DNA of 64,000 nucleotides from Holophaga sp. GTDB lineage: Bacteria; Acidobacteriota; Holophagae; Holophagales; Holophagaceae. This document shows positions 39,889 to 48,272 of the stretch, piece by piece; within the stretch, counting starts at the first letter, position 1; every line of letters starts with the position of its first letter. The stretch is taken from positions 62,001 to 126,000 of the forward strand of contig JADKBC010000003.1 in the NCBI GenBank assembly GCA_016715205.1, given 5' to 3'. The position numbers and the translations under genes are program-made. The notes below the pieces were generated by a model. The model searched no databases. It saw only the letters and a program-made list of their open reading frames with translations, and was not told where the DNA came from.

Positions 39889-40937
39889 TGGTGCCCGAGG
39901 TCCTGCCCGCATTGCGGGCGCTGAAAACCTACGCCGTGCAGGAGGGCCGGGGCGCCTTTCTCCGCATGGACTTCAACGAAGGCCCCGCACCCGATCTTGA
40001 GGTGATCGCCAGGGCACTCACCCTCTGCGCGTTCTCGGCCACGGTCTACCCGGAATACGGACCCCTCAAGCGAGCCGCAGCCCAGGCCTGGAACGTGGAA
40101 TCCGCTATGGTCATGCCGGTCAATGGTGCCGATGAAGGCATCGCCATGCTGTTGAGGGCCTTTACTGGCCCCGGCGACGCCGTGGTACTGCCCATGCCCA
40201 CCTTTCCCATGTACCGCATCTATGCCGAACAATGCAGCACACCCGTGGTTTCGGTGCCCTTGAAGGCGGATTTTTCGTTGGACGTGCCCGCCCTGCTGAA
40301 GGCCATTCCACAAGGCGCCCTTCTGTCGCTCACGAGCCCCAACAACCCCACGGGCCGGGCGATTCCGGAGGCAGAACTCCTGACCATTCTTGCCGCCTCC
40401 GAAGGCAAACCCGTACTCATGGATGAAACCTATGCGCCCTTTTGCGGACAGGATTTCGCCCCGCTCCTGGCCCGTTTCCCCAACCTCATTCTGCTGCGCA
40501 CCTTGAGCAAAGCCCACGGTCTGCCTGGGCTGCGCTGCGGGTTCATCCTGGCCAATGCGCAGGTCATCCAGCGGTTGGAAGTGCTGCGGGCACCGTTCAA
40601 TGTCAATGGCATCGCCGCCACCCTCGGCGCCCAGATTCTTTCGAGCGACCCTGGACTACGGGCCCGCCTGAAGGCGGCCATCGCGGCGAGGGAGCGCGTG
40701 CAACAAAGCCTCGACGCTGCCGGCATCACCACCGTGCCCACCGACGCCCACTTCTTCATGGCTCAACTCGGTGATCGGGCCACCGCTGCGGTAGCCGTGC
40801 TGCACCAACGGGGAATCCTCATCAAGGATCTGTCCAATTCCCTTCCCGGCATGGTGCGCATCAGCGTAGCCGAGGCAAGGGAAGCCGACGCCTTCCTTGA
40901 GGTGTTCCTTCCCTGGTGGAAACAGCATCAGGCTTAG
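39888..40937 (+). CDS. hisC: Histidinol-phosphate aminotransferase
   Basis: PLP-dependent class I/II aminotransferase making histidinol phosphate. In its 349 residues SPNNPTGRAIP, the MDETYAPF aspartate/tyrosine segment and TLSKAHGLPGLRCGF with the PLP-binding lysine are visible, and the C-terminal arginine lies in GMVRISVAEARE. ATG 39888 overlaps the hisG stop; a GTG one codon earlier is possible. Its location inside a his operon supports HisC rather than another aromatic aminotransferase. Confidence 0.95.
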   Translation: MVPEVLPALRALKTYAVQEGRGAFLRMDFNEGPAPDLEVIARALTLCAFSATVYPEYGPLKRAAAQAWNVESAMVMPVNGADEGIAMLLRAFTGPGDAVVLPMPTFPMYRIYAEQCSTPVVSVPLKADFSLDVPALLKAIPQGALLSLTSPNNPTGRAIPEAELLTILAASEGKPVLMDETYAPFCGQDFAPLLARFPNLILLRTLSKAHGLPGLRCGFILANAQVIQRLEVLRAPFNVNGIAATLGAQILSSDPGLRARLKAAIAARERVQQSLDAAGITTVPTDAHFFMAQLGDRATAAVAVLHQRGILIKDLSNSLPGMVRISVAEAREADAFLEVFLPWWKQHQA

Positions 40938-40976
40938 CTCTTTTGCCCTAGTCCCTACTCAACAAAAGGACCTGCC

Positions 40977-41546
40977 ATGAAACCCATCACCTTCGAACGC
41001 AATACCCGCGAAACCCAGATTCGACTGAGCCTGGGCTCACCCACCCCCACCATCCGAACCACGGTGCCCATGCTCACCCACTTCCTGGAGCAGTTGAACT
41101 TCTATGCGGACCTGGGCCTGGACTTGGAAGCCGATGATCTGATGCCCTTGGGGGATGGTCACCACCTGGCCGAGGATGTGGCCATCGCCCTGGGTCGCGC
41201 CTTGGATCAGGCCTTGGGCGACCGCGCCAACCTTACCCGTTACGGCCAGCGCCTGCTGCCCATGGATGAGGCCCTGGCCACCGCCGCCATCGATATCGGC
41301 GGCCGTCCCTACCCAGTGATCGACCTGCCCCTGCGCGATGCCATGCTGGGCGGTCTGGCCACGGAAAACATCACGCACTTTTTCCGCACCCTTGCGCTGG
41401 AAGGCCGCTTCACCTTGAACCTCAGCGTGCGGGGTGAGAACACCCATCACATGGCCGAAGCCGCGTTCAAGGCCGTGGCCCTCGCCCTGCGCGAAGCCCT
41501 TCAGCCCGCCGAAGGCCTCCGTTCCACCAAGGGTGCGCTGCGATGA
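40977..41546 (+). CDS. hisB: Imidazoleglycerol-phosphate dehydratase
   Basis: 189-aa monofunctional HisB dehydratase, without the histidinol-phosphatase domain seen in enterobacteria. The duplicated fold carries metal-binding His clusters at DGHHLAEDVAIALG and GENTHHMAEAAFKA. The N-terminal ERNTRETQIRLSL is characteristic. The usual HMLxxHFxxH reads PMLTHFLEQL here, so that first His is kept only in part. Start codon follows AAAGGA. A separate histidinol phosphatase is not seen in this operon; the HAD protein downstream on the other strand is a possible but unproven candidate. Confidence 0.92.
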   Translation: MKPITFERNTRETQIRLSLGSPTPTIRTTVPMLTHFLEQLNFYADLGLDLEADDLMPLGDGHHLAEDVAIALGRALDQALGDRANLTRYGQRLLPMDEALATAAIDIGGRPYPVIDLPLRDAMLGGLATENITHFFRTLALEGRFTLNLSVRGENTHHMAEAAFKAVALALREALQPAEGLRSTKGALR

Positions 41547-42127
41547 TCGGCATTCTCGACTACGGCTGCGGCAACCTGCGCAGCCTCGAAAACGCATTGG
41601 CGTTCCTAGGCCTGGAGAGTTGCCGGGTGGCCACGCCCGAGGCTATCGGCGAAATGGATCGGTTGATCCAGCCCGGCGTAGGGCACTTCGGCCACGCCAT
41701 GACTCAATTGCGAAGCCGAAACCTGGAAGCCTCCGTGAAAGCCTTCGCGGCTTCTGGTCGCCCCTTGCTGGGCATCTGTCTGGGCATGCAACTCATCTTC
41801 GAAGGCTCGGATGAAGCCCCGGAGGTGCCAGGCCTCGCCCTGCTGCCCGGCCGTTTTGAACCCTTTACCGACCCCGCCCTTAAAGTGCCGCACATGGGTT
41901 GGTCGGCCGTGGATTTCGGGGATCGCCAGGGCACCGCCTACTTTGTCCACACCTACTTCCTGCCCGCCTGGGATGAGGCCGTGCCTTCGCAAATGCTGGG
42001 CCTCGCCCAGTACGGGCGTCCCCTGGTGGCAGCGTTCCGCAGTGGCAACCTGGCGGGCTGTCAGTTCCACCCCGAAAAGAGCGGTAGCTGGGGCCTGGAA
42101 CTGCTGAAGGAGCTGGTCACATGGTGA
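41543..42127 (+). CDS. hisH: Imidazole glycerol phosphate synthase, glutaminase subunit
   Basis: 194-aa class I glutamine amidotransferase feeding ammonia to HisF. The nucleophile elbow LLGICLGMQLIFEGS gives the catalytic Cys, and FHPEKS near the C-terminus provides His and Glu of the triad. The oxyanion segment PGVGHFGHAM is present. It overlaps hisB by four bases (ATGA) and its end overlaps hisF, consistent with coupled synthesis of the HisHF complex. Confidence 0.96.
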   Translation: MIGILDYGCGNLRSLENALAFLGLESCRVATPEAIGEMDRLIQPGVGHFGHAMTQLRSRNLEASVKAFAASGRPLLGICLGMQLIFEGSDEAPEVPGLALLPGRFEPFTDPALKVPHMGWSAVDFGDRQGTAYFVHTYFLPAWDEAVPSQMLGLAQYGRPLVAAFRSGNLAGCQFHPEKSGSWGLELLKELVTW

Positions 42128-42876
42128 TGAAACGAATCATTCCCTGCCTGGATGTGAAAAATGGGCGCGTGGTGAAAGGCGTCCAGTTCCTGAACCTGAA
42201 GGACAGTGGCGACCCCGTGGAACTGGCCACCCGCTACGATGCGGAAGGCGCCGACGAACTGGTGTTTCTGGATATCACCGCCGGCATCGAACACCGCGAC
42301 ACCGCGGTGCGCATGGTGGAGGCCGTGGCCAAGGCTGTCTTCATCCCCTTCACCGTGGGCGGCGGCATTCGCCAAGCCGAAGACGCCGATGCCATGCTGC
42401 TGGCCGGGTGCGACAAGGTGGGCGTGAACAGCGCCGCCGTGCGTCGCCCTGAACTGCTCACGGAAATGGCCAATCGCTTCGGCCGCCAATGCGTGGTGCT
42501 GGCGGTGGATGTGCGCCGCACGAACACCGGCTATCGGGTGGTGGTGGACGCAGGTCGCACGGAGACTCCCTGGACCCTGGAGGATTGGCTGGACGAGGCC
42601 CAGCGGCGGGGTGCGGGAGAAGTGCTGCTCACCTCCATGGACCAGGATGGCTCCAATGCGGGTTACGACCTGGAATCCCTGCGGATCGCCACGGCCCGGC
42701 TGCGCATTCCCCTCATCGCCAGTGGTGGCTTTGGCGAAGCCCGTCACGCCCTGGAGGCATTCCGGGCGGGCGCCGATGCAGCTCTGGTGGCCTCGGCACT
42801 GCACACGGGCGGCCTGACGGTACGGCGCCTGAAGGAACAACTCGCGAACGCAGGTGTGGAGGTTCGACCATGCTGA
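42121..42876 (+). CDS. hisF: Imidazole glycerol phosphate synthase, cyclase subunit
   Basis: 251-aa TIM barrel that closes the imidazole ring and releases AICAR, partner of HisH. Signature [19 protein letters not shown] with the catalytic Asp, the second catalytic Asp region [17 protein letters not shown], and phosphate loops VGGGIR and ASGGFGE are all present. ATG 42121 is used; ATG 42127 would remove two residues. Its stop lies just inside the start of the fused hisA-IE gene. Confidence 0.97.
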   Translation: MVMKRIIPCLDVKNGRVVKGVQFLNLKDSGDPVELATRYDAEGADELVFLDITAGIEHRDTAVRMVEAVAKAVFIPFTVGGGIRQAEDADAMLLAGCDKVGVNSAAVRRPELLTEMANRFGRQCVVLAVDVRRTNTGYRVVVDAGRTETPWTLEDWLDEAQRRGAGEVLLTSMDQDGSNAGYDLESLRIATARLRIPLIASGGFGEARHALEAFRAGADAALVASALHTGGLTVRRLKEQLANAGVEVRPC

Positions 42877-44159
42877 TACCAAGCATTGATCTGATGGGTG
42901 GCAAGGCCGTTCAATTGGTGGGCGGTCGCACGAAAATCCTGGAGGTGGAGGACGTTCTGGGCATCGCCCAGCGCTGGCGGGTGTATGGCGAACTGGCGGT
43001 CATCGATCTGGATGCGGCCCTGGGCCAGGGCGACAACTTGGACCTGGTGAAGGAACTCTGTGCCGTGGCCCGCTGCCGCGTGGGCGGTGGGGTGCGCACC
43101 GTGGAACGGGCCCACGAGTTGCTGCGGGCGGGTGCGGCCCGGGTGATCGTGGGCACGGCGGCCAGCGAGGCTTTGCTGGCCAAGCTGCCGAGGGAGCGCG
43201 CCATCGTTGCCGTGGATCAAAATCACGGGCGCCTGCAATCCAAGGGCTGGCGCGAGGATGAAGCCGAAGCACCCCTCGATCGGGTACGGCGGCTGGCGCC
43301 CTTTTGCGGCGGTTTCCTGATGACCGTAGTGGACAAAGAGGGACGGCTGGAAGGTGTCGGCTGGGACGCGGCCCGCCAGATCCGCGCTGCCACCAACCTG
43401 CCTATCACCTACGCCGGGGGCGTGAGCACCGCCGAAGATGTGGCTGAATTGGATCGCCTGGGGCTGGATGCCCAGGTGGGCATGGCGCTCTACCGCAGCT
43501 TGCTGGACCCCAGCGACGCCTTTCTCGCCTGCCTAGATTGGGAAAAGCAAGGGGGCCTCATTCCCACGGTGGTCGAAGACGAGGCCGGGCGCCTGCGCAT
43601 GGTGGCATGGCAGAGCAAGGAGAGCCTGCGACAGGCCCTGGACCAGGGCAAGGGCATCTACTGGTCCAGATCCCGCGCGGAGCTCTGGGAAAAGGGCAAA
43701 ACCAGCGGTAATCAGCAGGAATTGCTGCGGGCGGACATCGACTGTGATCGGGATACCCTGCGCTTTGTGGTGAAACAGCGCGGTCCAGCCTGTCACACCG
43801 GCGCCGCCACCTGTTTTGGCTCGGCGGATTTCGCCCTGGCGGACCTGGAAAGCACACTCCAGCAGCGCATCAAGTCCCCCTCCGAGGGTAGTTACACAGC
43901 GCGGTTGTTTCGCGAACCCGGCCTGTTGGAGGCCAAGTTGCGGGAAGAGACCGAGGAAGTGATCCAGGCCAAGACCCAGGATGAACTGGTGTGGGAAACC
44001 GCCGACCTCCTCTATTTCCTGATGGCCCGCGCCACCCAAGGCGGTGTGCGGCTGGAACAGGTGCTACGGGAACTGGAACGGCGGCATGTCACAGACACAC
44101 GCAAGCCAGGAAATGCAAAGACTGCAGAAAAGAAATTGGCCGGGGATACACGGGGATGA
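42870..44159 (+). CDS. hisA: HisA-HisI-HisE trifunctional fusion
   Basis: 429-aa protein joining three enzymes of histidine synthesis. Residues 1-224 are a HisA TIM barrel ([15 protein letters not shown] with Asp7, VGGGVRT, VDQNHG near 116, ITYAGGVST). Residues about 225-320 are HisI, phosphoribosyl-AMP cyclohydrolase (WSRSRAELWEKGKTSGN, DCDRDTLRFVVKQRGPACHTG). Residues about 325-408 are HisE, the pyrophosphohydrolase (REETEEVIQAKTQDELVWETADLLYFLM). HisIE fusions are common; addition of HisA at the front is not. The start overlaps hisF. The last ~15 codons read into a palindromic repeat, so the tail (GNAKTAEKKLAGDTRG) is probably not native. Confidence 0.93.
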   Translation: MLIPSIDLMGGKAVQLVGGRTKILEVEDVLGIAQRWRVYGELAVIDLDAALGQGDNLDLVKELCAVARCRVGGGVRTVERAHELLRAGAARVIVGTAASEALLAKLPRERAIVAVDQNHGRLQSKGWREDEAEAPLDRVRRLAPFCGGFLMTVVDKEGRLEGVGWDAARQIRAATNLPITYAGGVSTAEDVAELDRLGLDAQVGMALYRSLLDPSDAFLACLDWEKQGGLIPTVVEDEAGRLRMVAWQSKESLRQALDQGKGIYWSRSRAELWEKGKTSGNQQELLRADIDCDRDTLRFVVKQRGPACHTGAATCFGSADFALADLESTLQQRIKSPSEGSYTARLFREPGLLEAKLREETEEVIQAKTQDELVWETADLLYFLMARATQGGVRLEQVLRELERRHVTDTRKPGNAKTAEKKLAGDTRG

Positions 44160-44467
44160 ACGGGGATCTGGTTTGTGGATCTCGATTTTCAATACGAAAG
44201 GGCTTGGCATGCGTTTAAAAGGATCGGAACAGGATGGACAGGATTCACAGGATGAATTTGTGGATTTCTGCATTCTGCTTGAGGCCTTCAGGCCCGCCCG
44301 CGTCGCGGGGCATGCGCCGATGCCGTGCGCGTTCTTGAGGGGCCGGAGCCGCTGCGCACATACGTGTGCTCCTCGGCTCCGACCCCTCAAGAACCTGGCC
44401 TGAAGGCCGGGTTTGGAACGGCCCATCCCCACTTATCCCCGTGTATCCCCGGCTAAATTTCTTTTCT
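44126..44467. repeat. Nested palindromic element between hisA-IE and hisD
   Basis: Three nested inverted repeats. The outer arms, 44126-44157 and 44435-44467, match over about 32 bases with one mismatch and one indel (AGAAAAGAAATT...GCCGGGGATACACGGGGAT type). The middle arms are GGCCTTCAGGCC 44283-44294 and GGCCTGAAGGCC 44397-44408. The inner arms 44331-44351 and 44374-44394 match at 20 of 21 positions, with a small GCACA/TGTGC hairpin in the loop. There is no ORF of note inside; this is a MITE- or REP-like element filling the 332-base gap before hisD. Confidence 0.9.
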
Positions 44468-44491
44468 TTCCCACCACGAACAGGACCACAG

Positions 44492-45757
44492 ATGTCGACC
44501 TCTTCCGCCCTTCTGAAACGCATTTCGCCCCAAGAAGCTCTGAGCCGCGCCACGCGGCCCTTACCGCCCATTCCATCTGAGGTGCCAACCATCCTGGAGG
44601 ACATTCGCACCCGGGGCGCCGACGCAGTGTTCGAGTGGGCGCGCCGTCTGGATGGTTTTTCCGGTGATGCCTTCGAGGTGCCCCGCAACCGCATGATAGC
44701 GGCGGTAGAGGCTCTGGATCCGGGCCTGCGGGCCCACCTTGAAGAAGCCATTCGTCGGGTCAAGGCCTTCAGCGAGGTACAAAAAACCTGCTTCCGGGAT
44801 TTCGAAATTCTCCAGGAGGGCGTCTGCCTGGGGCAGCGCATCGTGCCCATGCAGCGCGCGGCTTGCTACGCACCGGGCGGGCGCTATCCGTTGCCCAGTT
44901 CCGTGATCATGGGCGTGGTGCCCGCGCGGGTCGCAGGGGTGGAAGAGGTGATTGTGCTGAGCCCACGCCTTCACCCGATCACCTTGGCCGCCGCAGCGTT
45001 AGCGGGCGCTGACCGGGTGTTCGATCTGGGCGGCGTGCAGGGTATTGCCGCTGCGGCCTGGGGCCTGGCCGGGGTGCCCCGGGTGGACCTGGTGGTGGGC
45101 CCGGGCAACCGCTACGTGACCGGCGCGAAGCGCTTGCTTTACGGCGATGTGGGCATCGAGTTCCCGGCGGGCCCCAGCGAGCTGCTGGTGATTGCCGATG
45201 GCACAGCCAAGCCCGCCTGGATCGCCGCCGATCTCCTGGGGCAGGCCGAGCATGATCCCGATGCCTTGCCCATGCTGATCAGCTTCGAGGAAACCTTGAT
45301 CGAGGCCGTGAATGAAGAACTGCGCCGACAATTGGCCGAGCTGCCACCAGATACGCCCGCCCGTGCAAGCTTGGCCAATGGTTTTGCCGTGGTCGTGACC
45401 GACGAGGCCGAGGCCATGGTGCTGGCGGAAGCCCTTGCCCCCGAGCACCTGGAACTGCAAGGCCCCCGCGCCGAAGCGCTGGCAGCGCAGTTGCGAACCT
45501 ACGGCAGTCTGTTCGTGGGGGAAGGCACCGCGGAAGTCTTCGGCGACTATGGCAGCGGTACCAACCACATCCTTCCCACCGGGGGCGCCGCGCGCTTCAC
45601 CGGCGGTGTCTTCGTGGGCACCTTCCTGAAGACCCTCACCTGGCAGCGCATCACCCATGAAGGTCAGCGCCAACAGGCCTTTCAGGCCATTGCCCTGGCC
45701 GAAGCCGAAGGCCTCGCCGCCCACGCCGCCTCAGCCCGCATGCGTTTGAGTATTTAG
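44492..45757 (+). CDS. hisD: Histidinol dehydrogenase
   Basis: 421-aa zinc enzyme catalysing the last two oxidations to histidine with NAD+. Visible motifs: YAPGGRYPLPSSVIMGVVPARVAG, VVGPGNRYVTGAKRLLYG, FPAGPSELLVIAD, LLGQAEHDPDA with the metal-binding Gln and His, LAPEHLEL with the catalytic Glu-His, and NHILPTGGAARF. ATG 44492 has AGGA six bases upstream. It is the last gene of the operon rather than second as in many bacteria, and lies beyond the palindromic element, which could dampen or alter its expression. Confidence 0.95.
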   Translation: MSTSSALLKRISPQEALSRATRPLPPIPSEVPTILEDIRTRGADAVFEWARRLDGFSGDAFEVPRNRMIAAVEALDPGLRAHLEEAIRRVKAFSEVQKTCFRDFEILQEGVCLGQRIVPMQRAACYAPGGRYPLPSSVIMGVVPARVAGVEEVIVLSPRLHPITLAAAALAGADRVFDLGGVQGIAAAAWGLAGVPRVDLVVGPGNRYVTGAKRLLYGDVGIEFPAGPSELLVIADGTAKPAWIAADLLGQAEHDPDALPMLISFEETLIEAVNEELRRQLAELPPDTPARASLANGFAVVVTDEAEAMVLAEALAPEHLELQGPRAEALAAQLRTYGSLFVGEGTAEVFGDYGSGTNHILPTGGAARFTGGVFVGTFLKTLTWQRITHEGQRQQAFQAIALAEAEGLAAHAASARMRLSI

Positions 45758-45767
45758 ACGTTCTTGC

Positions 45768-45856
45768 TTTTATCCGTGGATATCCGTGTTCATCCGTGGC
45801 CTGTTTTTTCGTTGGGAATGCTTGCCCCTTCATCACGAAAAAACATCCACGGCTGA
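45768..45856. repeat. Short inverted repeat, likely bidirectional terminator/intergenic repeat
   Basis: ATCCGTGG-type units repeat three times at 45771-45800, followed by CCTGTTTTTTCG and, after a 24-base loop, CGAAAAAACATCCACGG (45836-45852). The arms pair to a hairpin with a T/A-rich centre between convergent hisD and the HAD gene. The ATCCGTGTTCATCCGTGG wording is related to the ACACGGGGATGAACGGGG of the element inside the operon. Confidence 0.7.
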
Positions 45857-45870
45857 AATGCAGATTCGCC

Positions 45871-46587
45871 TCAGGCGTTTCCGCCGCTCAGCATGCCCAG
45901 CAGTTCCCGCAGACGTTCCGCCTGCAGATCCCCTTCTACCGCAATGCGTTCCCGCTCGGGGCCAATGGCGGCAAAGGTCCAGGCGATCTCCGGGCGCTGT
46001 GCCCGTGCGGCCCGGAGCGCGGTGGCATCATCCCGGGTATCGCCCGCGAAAACCACCGCCGAGGCCCCAAAGCGATCCGCCAGGAGCAACAGCCCATCGG
46101 GCCGGGGCTTTCGCAGCGCAGGCTCGGAATCACATACGGCGGGCAGTTCAAAGCCCAACACCTCGAAGGCCATGACCAGTTCCTCCGGGGGACGCCCGGT
46201 GTAGATCGCCAGATCCAGGCCCGTGGCTTCGAGCTCTGTCAAGGAAATCAGGGGTGTTTCCAGGTGGCGGGTATCGGCATAGTGCGCCTGCACCACCTCC
46301 TGGCAAAGGGGTTCTAATTCGAGCATTCGGGCTTCCAAATCAGGAAAACCCACGCCTTCACCGGACCACAGCCGGTCCATTTGGCCCGCCTGATGCAGCG
46401 CCAGGCCGCCGGCCGTCAGGCGGAAATCATTGTTGAAGCCACCCACCCGCTTGAACATGCGGAAGTGGTCATCGGTCCAGGTGATGCCGGGGGCCAGTTC
46501 GGCCAGCGCCCGCGCCACAGCCTCCATGAAGCTGCGGTCCGCCTCCACCATCACGCCATCGATATCGAGGACCAGCAAGCGCGTCAT
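45871..46587 (-). CDS. HAD-superfamily hydrolase
   Basis: 238-aa haloacid dehalogenase-fold phosphatase. Motif I is VLDIDGVMVEADRSF (nucleophile and acid Asp), motif II IYTGRPPEEL, and motifs III-IV RKPRPDGLLLL and VVFAGDTRDDATAL. The helical cap after motif I has FKRVGGFNNDFRLTAG. The substrate is not evident. ATG 46587 overlaps the folE stop (ATGA). Because the his operon lacks a recognised histidinol-phosphate phosphatase and this gene is next to it, that role is conceivable, but the adjacency to folE is equally suggestive of a pterin or nucleotide substrate. Confidence 0.82.
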   Translation of the reverse strand: MTRLLVLDIDGVMVEADRSFMEAVARALAELAPGITWTDDHFRMFKRVGGFNNDFRLTAGGLALHQAGQMDRLWSGEGVGFPDLEARMLELEPLCQEVVQAHYADTRHLETPLISLTELEATGLDLAIYTGRPPEELVMAFEVLGFELPAVCDSEPALRKPRPDGLLLLADRFGASAVVFAGDTRDDATALRAARAQRPEIAWTFAAIGPERERIAVEGDLQAERLRELLGMLSGGNA

Positions 46588-47126
46588 CGCAGGGCTTCCG
46601 GCGCCTTTTCCTTCCACAACCCGCCCAGCAGGAGTGTCGTCACCGGCACGCCGGGAGTCTTGGCGCCACGATGGCTCATGCAGGTATGCTCGGCCACGAG
46701 CTTCACGCCCCAGGCCTGGGGCCGCAGATGGGTTTCGATGGCCTCAAAGATCTGACGGGTCATGCGTTCCTGCACCTGCAGGCGGTTGGCAAAGGCCTGC
46801 ACCAGGCGCACCAGCTTGGAAAGCCCCACGGTGCCGCCCGCGCCCGGCAGGTAACCGATGGTGGCAAGCCCCGCAAAGGGTGCCAGGTGGTGCTCGCAGG
46901 TGCTGACGAAGGGCACCCGCTCCAGAATCACGGGACAGGGTGCCAAGTCGCCTGGCAAAGGCCGCAGTTCAGCCCCGATTTCCACGCCATAGCCATTCAG
47001 GCGCTCGGCCCAGAATTCTGCCACCCGATGGGGCGTGTCCCGCAGTTCGGGCGAATCGGGATCGGCGCCAAAGCTGGCCAGCAATTCCTGCACGGCTCGG
47101 GCCGCCCTCGCCTCGTCGATGCCCAT
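46584..47126 (-). CDS. folE: GTP cyclohydrolase I
   Basis: 180-aa enzyme making dihydroneopterin triphosphate, the first step of tetrahydrofolate (and queuosine-type) synthesis. Zinc-binding STCEHHLAPFAG and the later Cys in HTCMSHRGAK are visible, with GYLPGAGGTVGLSKLVRLVQAFANRLQVQERMTRQI as the typical core. Length matches bacterial FolE. It is translationally coupled to the HAD gene downstream and divergent from purM. Confidence 0.95.
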   Translation of the reverse strand: MGIDEARAARAVQELLASFGADPDSPELRDTPHRVAEFWAERLNGYGVEIGAELRPLPGDLAPCPVILERVPFVSTCEHHLAPFAGLATIGYLPGAGGTVGLSKLVRLVQAFANRLQVQERMTRQIFEAIETHLRPQAWGVKLVAEHTCMSHRGAKTPGVPVTTLLLGGLWKEKAPEALR

Positions 47127-47219
47127 GGCGTCCTCCGGATCCCCCTTAGAGTGCCACCTTTCTCGCCCCCGTGACGCTTCCCCCCACCGCCTGTGGGATC
47201 ATGGGAGTCCGGAGGCGCC

Positions 47220-48257
47220 ATGAGCGAGCAGCAGGTCACCTACGCATCCAGCGGTGTGGACATCAACCGTCAGGACGAAGCGCTGCGACGCATCAAGCCC
47301 CTGGTCAAAGCCACCAAGACCGCCGGGGTGCGCTCCGATATCGGCCTGTTTGGGGGGCTCTTCAGCGCCCAGTTCCCAGAGGCCAAGCCCATCCTCGTAT
47401 CCTCCATGGACGGTGTGGGCACCAAGATGAAGGTGGCCCGCCTTGCCAATACCTGGAACACCGTGGGCGGCGATCTGGTGAACCACTGCATTAACGACAT
47501 CCTGGTGCAGGGTGCGCGCCCCTTGTTTTTCCTGGATTACATCGCCGCCCAGCAGCTGGAACCCGAAGTCATCGAAGCCATCGTCACCGGCATGGCCAAT
47601 GCCTGCCGCAATTCCGGTTGCGCCCTCATTGGCGGTGAACTGGCGGAAATGCCTGGCACCTACGAGACCGGCGAAGTGGACGTGGCGGGCACCATCGTGG
47701 GGGTGGTGGATCAGGATGAATTGCTGCCCCGCCTCGACGTCATGGCGGCGGGTGATGTACTCATCGCCCTGCCCAGTTCCGGCCTGCACACCAATGGCTA
47801 TTCCCTGGCCCGCAAGGTCTGCTTCGAGGTCTGCGGCCTCAAGGTGACCGATGAACTGCCTGGCACCGGCCAGACCGTGGCCGAAGCCCTGCTGGCCATC
47901 CACCGCAGCTACCTGACCCAGCTCATGCCCCTGGTGAAGGCCAAACAGCTCGTGGCCATGGCTCACATCACCGGCGGCGGCCTCACCGATAACCTGCCCC
48001 GCGTGCTACCCGCCCATCTGGATGCCGCCATCGAAACCGGCAGTTGGCAGACCCCCGCGCTCTTCCAGTTCCTGATCGAGAAGTCCCAGATGCCCCTCGC
48101 CGATGCCCGCCGCAGTTTCAACCTGGGCGTGGGCATGGTGGTGATCGCCAACAAGGCCAACGCGGGAGAAGTGCTGCTGGCCCTCCGAAACGCGGGCGAA
48201 GCCGCCTGGGTGCTCGGCGAACTGGTGCCCGGCAAGGGCGAGGTGCGGTACCGCTGA
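47220..48257 (+). CDS. purM: Phosphoribosylformylglycinamidine cyclo-ligase
   Basis: 345-aa AIR synthetase, an ATP-dependent step of purine synthesis. The N-terminus YASSGVDINRQDEALRRIK and LVSSMDGVGTKMKVA, then NDILVQGARPLFFLDYIA, GGELAEMPGTY and HITGGGLTDNLPRVLP are classical PurM motifs. ATG 47220 has GGAGG at 47211-47215. It precedes creB by 15 bases, so some read-through into the cre genes is likely. Confidence 0.96.
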   Translation: MSEQQVTYASSGVDINRQDEALRRIKPLVKATKTAGVRSDIGLFGGLFSAQFPEAKPILVSSMDGVGTKMKVARLANTWNTVGGDLVNHCINDILVQGARPLFFLDYIAAQQLEPEVIEAIVTGMANACRNSGCALIGGELAEMPGTYETGEVDVAGTIVGVVDQDELLPRLDVMAAGDVLIALPSSGLHTNGYSLARKVCFEVCGLKVTDELPGTGQTVAEALLAIHRSYLTQLMPLVKAKQLVAMAHITGGGLTDNLPRVLPAHLDAAIETGSWQTPALFQFLIEKSQMPLADARRSFNLGVGMVVIANKANAGEVLLALRNAGEAAWVLGELVPGKGEVRYR

Positions 48258-48272
48258 GGCCGCGACGCCTCC

